DNA from: Filosporella fistucella | Lineage: Eukaryota; Ascomycota; Leotiomycetes; Helotiales | Direction of reading: 5' to 3' | Assembly: GCA_030077755.1 (NCBI GenBank) | Contig: JAQJZZ010000010.1 | Span: forward strand, 5,022,001-5,086,000 | Length of the DNA: 64,000 nt | Part shown: positions 57,901-64,000 of the stretch, one piece after another | How the letters are laid out: each line of letters opens with the position of its first letter | How positions within the stretch are numbered: the stretch's first letter is position 1 | Notes under the pieces: generated by a model | Database searches by the model: none | What the model saw: the letters and a program-made list of their open reading frames with translations, nothing else | What the model was told of the DNA's origin: nothing | Position numbers and translations under genes: made by a program

Positions 57901-58020
57901 ATTCACAACAGAATCTTTGCTGGGTGCGGTGGTTTCGAATGGTCGTTGGGAAGTGAACGTGATAACGATGGCAAGGCTGTGCTAGTGTTCTTGATGACAT
58001 ACCGCTTTTGCTGCTGTCAT
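54937..58020 (-). CDS. Large unrecognised protein with RS-rich tail
   Basis: Minus strand; one long exon ends at 54937. The frame is open from 57804 (a TGA lies at 57807-57805). The first in-frame ATG after it is 57612, giving 891 aa. A better N-terminus may come from a small exon 58020-58003 (MTAAKA, followed by GTATGT) spliced in phase 0 to the acceptor CCCAAG before 57786, giving 955 aa; that acceptor lacks a clear branch site. The first 400 or so residues are Ser/Ala/Lys-rich and disordered. The only ordered part is a region around FSEIYGFLDAYDDFEDL, IGGLNIETVLDKKKACMFPL, IKMMLWMKKHNTRSVGIHRV and VDLGYTNTGFGAEIESILRR. An acidic block, a Trp-rich stretch (WTDSWLIFGWDGSMNKPLWW) and an RS-type tail (SRPTRSRSRSRSPVRGPRS) follow. 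I do not recognise it. A nuclear location is likely from the tail and basic patches. Confidence 0.7.
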
Positions 58021-59068
58021 TGGAATGATGTTAGATGAATCGATCGATGGATGACTTCGATATGCTAAGTTTGACCGAAGATTTGCCTGAATCTTGTTGA
58101 ATGAATATGTAGATAGGATGAAAAAGTCTCCTAGTGGCAAGGTTGGATGCGTGAGACTTGGAGTAGCAAAGGAAACCGTGATTGAGTTATGTAGGTAAGG
58201 ACGAGTAGGAGCAACTTAGAGTAACTTATCATAGATGATATTTTCAAACCCTACTAGTAGGTCGTAGTATTGTAGATTTTTAACCTGTATCTGAGATATT
58301 ATAATACGATGGTTTTAGTATTGTCCGTTTGACAAGTATTATAACATGAAGCTATTGTTATGGTAAGGCCGGGGATAGACGAGTTATAAAACCTATTTCA
58401 CTCGAAGTCTATTTGAAACTGGCAAGAACATCCAACCAGAGACCAAGACTACTTTCCTTGGCCTTGTCCTTTACCACAACTCTGTCCCGAAGAGAAATAT
58501 ACACATTTCAAGGAAGTGTTTTGTAGTTGTGAGGCAAGCTATGTCTACTTCGACGTTCAGCTCACCTTCTCGGAAAAACATTCTGTAACGGATGTGCTTA
58601 TAAGTCTAAGCAAGCACAATGGTTGTTGTCCTGCCTCCATTCAGACAATGAACACAGACAATCAACACATATCGAAATGGAATTTCAATTCCTAGTCAAC
58701 TGAAACATCTGAGAAACGTAAGATGCAAGCTCCCGAAGGAGTTGTACAGTTTCATAAATGCAGTAGCTTGAGCATTTTTCAAAACACTGCATCTTTTGCC
58801 TACCCGACGAAGACAAAGCAAATCTATCCGGAAGTCCGATTGTTCTTGCAGGGTTTGAGATGGCACTGGGCCTTCGGAGAATGTCTTTTATACTCTACAT
58901 GGGTCCTAATGCGCCTGACATGCCCTTTCCCTATCTGTACCTGTACATTTACTCCTATGCAGTGCAAAGGTTCTCTCGCCCATCTAAAGAGCTCTATCTG
59001 AGCACTTGAAGCTGCTCTTGGGCGTCTATCATTTGGATTAGCACCAACCGTTTTGACCTGTTCGGTCT
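58021..59068. other. Spacer
   Basis: Promoter side of the RS-tailed gene and 3' side of ATP11. No gene seen. Confidence 0.6.
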
Positions 59069-60044
59069 TCAGACGACTTTTTCTGCCTCCTCCAACAGAT
59101 CCTCTACCTTGAAGGCCGGATCTCCTTTCCCGAACATCTCCAGCAGTCTCCTTCTCTCACTCTTCTCTCCATTTACCCCATAGAACTTCTGCAAACACAT
59201 TACTAGCCACTTCGCCTCATCTACACTCACTCCTCTCCCTTCTACAACCTGTCCTTGTAGAAGCACCACACCCTTCTCCTCCGCTAGCTCTAGATGGTGT
59301 GTGATAGTCGTATGCGGTTGACTGAACTCTCCTCTCAGTTTGTATTCAGCGAGATGGGTGAACAGCACAGTCACGGTATCTTTTGCTGGAAAAGTCCATT
59401 GCAGGAAATGTATCTCGGCACCTTGTCCCTCTTTCGGAAGGGGCAGTATAAAATGTGGATGTTTCTTCGCTGTAGCCTCAAGCGTTTTGTATACGTCTAG
59501 TGGTATAACTGCACATAGCGATTGTGCATCTGAGACGTGCCGTAGACGCCATATAGCTTCTAATTCTTTTTGAGGAAGGGCACGAGTTTTTTCGAGATCG
59601 AGGTAGGAAGATAGGGTTTTGATGCCAGGAGAAGAGGGCGCTTTCTCGACTGGTACTTGGGGAGCGGGAGGTGGTGGTGGGAAAGGCGACGAGGAGGAAA
59701 TTGATTCTTGTATCGGAGGAGCTGCTGTAGGAATGGGAATTGAAGCTTTCTTTTTGAGGTATTGGATCTTGTCTTTATATGCTTCTCTCAATTCATTGGC
59801 ATCTCGTAGACCTTCCCTGTCATACCATCTTAGCACATAATCTCCCGGAAATTTGGATAGAACTCTACTCTTTGGCTTTCCTCTCCAATTTCTCCTTGTA
59901 CTTTTCTAGTATCCGATTCGATGACTGCTGAGTGGCAAGAAAGCGAACATCATGAACTTGCGCCCAGCGACGCTGTGTCGCGCGCAGATATGGGGCACCC
60001 CCGGAGACTACATGGCGTAGTGCAGGTACTCGATAGCTTGCCAT
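59069..60044 (-). CDS. atp11: Atp11, mitochondrial F1-ATPase assembly chaperone
   Basis: Minus strand, exons 60044-59869 and 59816-59069 joined in phase 2 across a 52-nt intron (GTAGAG...GTGCTAAG...TGACAG), 307 aa. The join restores LERKAKEEGLRDANELREAY, the conserved helix at the start of the ATP11 domain. The N-terminal 45 residues are Arg-rich without acids (MASYRVPALRHVVSGGAPYL), a mitochondrial presequence. The domain continues with KTLSSYLDLEKTRALPQKEL, IWRLRHV, PLPKEGQGAEIHFLQWTF and TTITHHLELAEEKGVVLLQG. Atp11 binds free F1 beta subunits in the matrix before alpha3beta3 assembly. The Pro/Ser linker between helix and domain is longer than in yeast. Confidence 0.92.
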
Positions 60045-60605
60045 GATGAACACGAATTGACGCTTTGAAGATCTCAGTAGCAGGTGCTTGATTGGTCTGA
60101 GAGATGAGAAATGTGGTTGAGATTATGGAGCGGCCGCGTCACGTGTACAATTACTTTCGAGAGGCCGGCCCCACTTAAACACCGAAGAAATGTTTGATGC
60201 ATTTTGGTAGTCTGAAGATATAAAGACATCCGCACATGGAGAATACCGACCAGTTCCTTGATCCTTAGGATTTCTGAGCTTATGACTTCGAAACGTTTTT
60301 TAGACAGCGCTTTCCCATATTAATGCCCCGCAAGTGTCTAAGTACAAGTACATACTTCTGTCTAACTTGATTCCTGATGTTGCTCTAAGTGGCTCAAAGG
60401 CACATACTCTCATCACCGTTCCATAAAATCCTCGGCCATTTTGTTATTTCGAGATAAATTCCACCCTTCAGAAACTGCGAAAGCATTAATATTGTACTAT
60501 CCCTAAAATTTTATCTGCATATTTTTAGCACTCGACATGTACAAGTATAGCATTACTAAATGTACCTCGCCAAAACATCTCCACCCTCCAAGCAAAAAGA
60601 ATACC
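60045..60605. other. Spacer between ATP11 and the 5S gene
   Basis: No gene seen. The part next to 60045 is the ATP11 promoter. Confidence 0.6.
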
Positions 60606-60613
60606 AAAAAAAA
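60606..60613 (-). terminator. Pol III T-run terminator of the 5S gene
   Basis: Eight consecutive T on the minus strand directly at the 5S 3' end. Confidence 0.85.
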
Positions 60614-60731
60614 CATACAACAGTGGGTATTCGCTGGTGGTCACCCACCCAACTACTAATCCACCGATCTACAGTTTAAATATGGGAGAGCGGACGGGAT
60701 CCCTTGTTCTCTATAGTCTATGGTCGTATGT
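60612..60731 (-). rRNA. 5S ribosomal RNA gene, complete
   Basis: Minus strand, 120 nt. It begins ACATACGACCATAGACTATA and contains the conserved GGGATCCCGTCCGCTCTCCC and the internal C-box region TAGTAGTTGGGTGGGTGACC. The 3' end GTATGT pairs with the 5' ACATAC as helix I. Helix II (CTATAG with CTGTAG, one GU pair) and the helix V pairing GTGG/CCAC also form. The copy shows no obvious decay and is followed by a T-run, so it is probably active. Dispersed single 5S genes are usual in many filamentous ascomycetes. Confidence 0.93.
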
Positions 60732-63297
60732 GACAGCTTTCTTCTTGTAGGGACTTGTATCGGTGAAATGAGTTCTTCACCGTCTTATTAGTTTATCTTT
60801 ATAATGAGAACTTTCGCTGTACATTGATATCATCTTATCTACTGCTGTCGTACGAAAATCCAAGGACGGTGTAACGGAAATTAGAGGAAGGAAAAAGCCA
60901 AAATGTTCAATGGAAAATTCCCGAGGATATTAATGTAAGTAGATCATTTTGAAGTTGTCCCTGGAAGTCTCTAGATATGAGTCTTCACTTAGATATATTG
61001 ATGTATTGCTGACCAGATAGGAAAGTGAAATGCGGTGACCAAATGCATTCGAGCGAAGCAAAACTGCATTGAATTGTGATGAGAATCGATAAAATAACAT
61101 TGCGAAATATTTAACCTACGATAGCAGACTCCACAACTTCTAGATGTATAAAGTGTCTTTCTCAAGAGCTGACGAGTTCAAAATATAGCTTGCCTGATAA
61201 CGCCATGGTACAACTCACTGTAACACATAGCATGGACGTATACTCCCACCAATCCTCAGGTTGTGCAACAATAAACTCCACCTGCTTTCAGATACAATTG
61301 AAATCGTCCGTCACCGAATTACAGTAGGCTTAGACTTTCTCCACAAAAAGGTCGGTATCTCAATGGCATAAAACACATCTCCATATGCTCGTTCTCGTAG
61401 CCAAGACTCCCGTTGTCAAAACTCATATTGGCATTGCTGATCATCGGGATCTGGAATCTTCACACCGATCTCGAAGTTCAAATCTAGAGACTAACACTTG
61501 TGTTGCTGTTCAACATGTGATGGTTCGGAGCTGAGTGCCGGACATGCATGAATAGTTCTTACTGGTTCTTCAGTGGAGAAGGTGAAATTAGCAGCGAATT
61601 ACATACCCCAGAAATTCATTACGGAGTTATATGCACAGTACACGAAGAAATCCCAAGTTTTATAGAAGCGGCTCCAATATCAGGTGCTGAAGAACCTAAA
61701 GTGGCCAATACGAGAGCCGGAAGGACTTAGATTTGAGATTTTCCTCCATGAACAAAGTCCAGATCTGGTTGAAGCCATCCGAATAATGCACTTGCGGCAA
61801 CCGATTGATGCATTAGGCAAGATAGGCTCGTATCCGAAATCGTGGCAACGGCAGAGTTGCTCTAAAAAAGAAAGGGTTCCGTTGAAACTTGGTTGCTAAT
61901 ATGCCGGACGCAGCCAATAAGCATGTATGAAGAGCGGGTATTCAGGGGCTTGGTCCAGATGTCTTTCATAAGAGATCATGGGGATATTATGATATTATTC
62001 ACAATTTGGTTTCGACAGCACAGAGCCAATCCTTTCGAAACGAGTCTCTTCCTTTTGCTCGCTCGTTATCCCCCACCGGTATTCGTCATGATTCACAACG
62101 GGTTTCCGCAAGGTTACACAGAAGACAATCCAAGAACTGATTGATTTTCCTTACTGTTGTCTTTGATCTGGATCCGAGGTTGTGTTGGTCTTCTAGAACT
62201 AGGATAGCGGTCGAGCCCCTGAATTGCAGGCCATGCTTAGAGACGGGACCCCATCTTTTCTGCTGCCCGAACAGGGGAAATGCAACGATGTTACAGGACG
62301 ACGGAAGGTGTTGGACGGAGAGGAGCGGATGATTGATTAAAAAGGTGTATTTTAAGAGTATTTTAAGATCATTTGGAGATCGACTTGGTAAAGTGTTTCG
62401 CCGACGACAGGGAAAAGAGGGTGCTCTGCTCGTGATGTTCATTCGACTCTTTTGACATCTTGGCATGAGAGTGAAATTTGCTGTTGTTCGGCGCTGTGCT
62501 GTGCTTTCCCAGTTGCTGCTGTCGCTGCATCGTGTCTGCTCAAACTTTCGTACTCCATTCCCAATCCCCCTTCCATCCCTCTCACACTCTCTTGCTGGAG
62601 CTGGCATGCTTCGTTGTCCCAGAAGAATATCCTCACCCTCATTCATCCTCAACTCCTGACGCTGCTGAGCGCGCAAAAGAAAGGGAACATCTCACTTTTC
62701 TCGAATGCTGTGCTCCGTATTCCTGACAGATCCTCATCCACGGTTTTTCGAAACATAACGCCTCCTCGAGATAAAGACGCACCTGGCACTTGCCTTCACA
62801 TCACATCATATCACCTCACTCACCCCATTGCATGCATATCCCCAGACACCCCAGTTCTTCCTGTCTGCGATTGACGCCCATCCATAATCCAAAACACCTC
62901 ATCCATTGCAGCGCATTCACACTCTTTCAACTCTCTTTACACAATTCGCAATTCAATTGAAGACAGACGTCGCATTGCGACCTCGCGGCCATCGCCACCC
63001 ACCACCAACATCGCCACTCTTTTGATTCATTCCACGAATAACTCAGACAATCCTTCCAGCTCCTTCAATTCATACACAGCCGCGTTGACCGTTCACTCGA
63101 CCCTTTCAAACACTCGTCACTTTCATTCACCTGCAGCCACAACGTCTGAGAGCAGGACCCGCAATAGTTCCTTTTCAACTTCTCACGATTATCTACTGAA
63201 TACTGGAATACAAATTCGAAATCATATCGTGCGAAGATAATAATACTCGGTTTGGAAGGCATACAATTGGAACCGCCCTACGGCAAAAGGTCTCACG
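60732..63297. other. Spacer and leader of the right-edge gene
   Basis: No supported gene. From about 62440 to 63297 the + strand is pyrimidine-rich, as in long fungal 5' leaders. Confidence 0.6.
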
Positions 63298-64000
63298 ATG
63301 GCCAACCGACCTAATTTCATCGACCTGCGATCGCAATCTCACGGACCTCTAGGAACAGGTCTCCCATCACCTCGAGGTCCTCTATCACCACGGTTACACA
63401 TTGCGGGAGATGTACCACCTGAGTTATCGCCCCTCGATGCGTTCGCTGCACAAAGCCGACTGCTGGCGAAGCAGTTGGAGGAGAGTACGAGTGGAGGGAG
63501 ACGAATGAGTCGACTACCACCTCTGACAATCGCAAGCTCTTTAAATCAAGCAAGGCCTGGTTATTTTCGATCTGTATCTGCAGAAGGGCAATCGCAACTT
63601 TCACCGACGAGTCCTGGTTCGGGGTTGAAGACAGAGGTAGAGACGCCTTTAAGTCGACCAATGTCGGTACATCCAACATTGAGTGGGATACCTGATCATA
63701 CACCGCCTCCTATGCCATTACCACGAAGATTCAATTCTCTAGAAGAAGAGGAATTTCGAGGAAGGCGTCCGCCAAGTCCTGAAAAGATTTTGGATAGAAT
63801 GGGGTCATTTGGCGCGAGGAGGGATCAATCACCTCCCTCATTAGAGGAGGAGAATCGACCTCAAGGGAAGGGGTATTCGCCGTCGCATATTCGGCCTCGA
63901 CCAAGTACTGATTCAATGCGCCAACGCGCGCATCCATCACGAAGGGCAGGAGATGGTTCTTTAGGGGTCAATGGCTACGATTCACGAGCGTTAGCACCTC
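63298..64000 (+). CDS. N-terminal part of an unrecognised fungal protein, cut by the window end
   Basis: The ATG at 63298 (context CACGATGG) opens a frame that stays open to the window end, about 234 codons. It starts MANRPNFIDLRSQSHGPLGT and contains a conserved-looking block LSPLDAFAAQSRLLAKQLEE followed by RRMSRLPPLTIASSLNQARP and GYFRSVSAEGQ. The rest is Pro/Ser/Arg-rich and probably disordered (PPSPEKILDRMGSFGARRDQ). The LSPLDAF..QSRLLAKQ block reads like the N-terminal signature of a conserved fungal regulatory protein, but I cannot name the family with confidence. The domain that would identify it probably lies outside the window. Confidence 0.8.
   Translation, partial: MANRPNFIDLRSQSHGPLGTGLPSPRGPLSPRLHIAGDVPPELSPLDAFAAQSRLLAKQLEESTSGGRRMSRLPPLTIASSLNQARPGYFRSVSAEGQSQLSPTSPGSGLKTEVETPLSRPMSVHPTLSGIPDHTPPPMPLPRRFNSLEEEEFRGRRPPSPEKILDRMGSFGARRDQSPPSLEEENRPQGKGYSPSHIRPRPSTDSMRQRAHPSRRAGDGSLGVNGYDSRALAP

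Noticed and set aside
1..64000. tRNA genes
   Set aside because: Searched by eye for the GGTTCRANNCC box on both strands in spacers; partial matches (near 17758, 19757, 20850, 38770) lack T-stem pairing. A tRNAscan run would settle it.
1..64000. CRISPR arrays, bacterial operons or prokaryotic terminators
   Set aside because: Spliceosomal introns and gene families are eukaryotic; the tandem arrays are contiguous without spacers.

Overview
This window looks like nuclear DNA of a filamentous ascomycete. The gene set is purely fungal (Pam17, Atp11, Dph6 with RidA-type tails, Prp28, mL59, a Msn2-type STRE factor, a HET-domain protein, a 7TM family). Introns are mostly 43-110 nt with GTATGT/GTAAGT donors, CTAAC/CTGAC branch sites and CAG/TAG acceptors, and long UTR-rich spacers lie between genes. 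The mix suggests Leotiomycetes (Helotiales-like), but that placement is inference from family memory, not from a search.

Layout. 1-12 kb: 3' end of a DUF202 membrane protein; a seven-exon Hcs1/SMUBP2-type helicase with two oversized introns; a 3-kb spacer; and an unrecognised 655-aa low-complexity protein. 11.6-18.4 kb, minus strand: Dph6 diphthine-ammonia ligase, whose last coding exon (11652-12047) lies beyond a 230-nt intron, then an Msn2/Seb1-type zinc-finger factor with a 5'UTR intron. 18.4-25.4 kb: about 7 kb without a gene, carrying a cluster of unrelated short tandem repeats upstream of msn2. 25.4-27 kb: an eight-exon PAQR/Izh (haemolysin-III) gene with a 13-nt microexon, pieced together here exon by exon. 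28.7-30.2 kb: a 7TM protein whose first helix is out of frame with the rest. 30.4-33.8 kb: PRP28 and mitochondrial ribosomal mL59, head to head. 33.8-36.4 kb: an AT-rich pocket with tandem repeats, a stop-broken ORF, a degenerate GDSG protease-like gene and a 6 x 19-bp minisatellite. 39.2-45 kb: delta-12 fatty acid desaturase (5'UTR intron), then PAM17 and a chromodomain protein, divergent. 45.9-48 kb: a HET-domain gene. 48-52 kb: sparse. 52.1-53.2 kb: a BTB protein. 54.9-58 kb: a large RS-tailed protein of unknown function. 59-60 kb: ATP11. 60.6 kb: one intact 5S rRNA gene (minus). 63.3 kb to the end: the start of an unrecognised gene.

Most genes are unlinked housekeeping functions: translation (Dph6, mL59, 5S), splicing (Prp28), mitochondrial import and assembly (Pam17, Atp11), membrane lipid (desaturase, PAQR) and stress response (Msn2). 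I see no biosynthetic cluster, intact transposon, CRISPR array or obvious defence island. The most unusual parts are the degraded pocket at 34-36 kb, the two large helicase introns, the 7TM frame conflict and the repeat-studded msn2 upstream region. Exon joins were made by hand from splice signals, reading frame and family resemblance.
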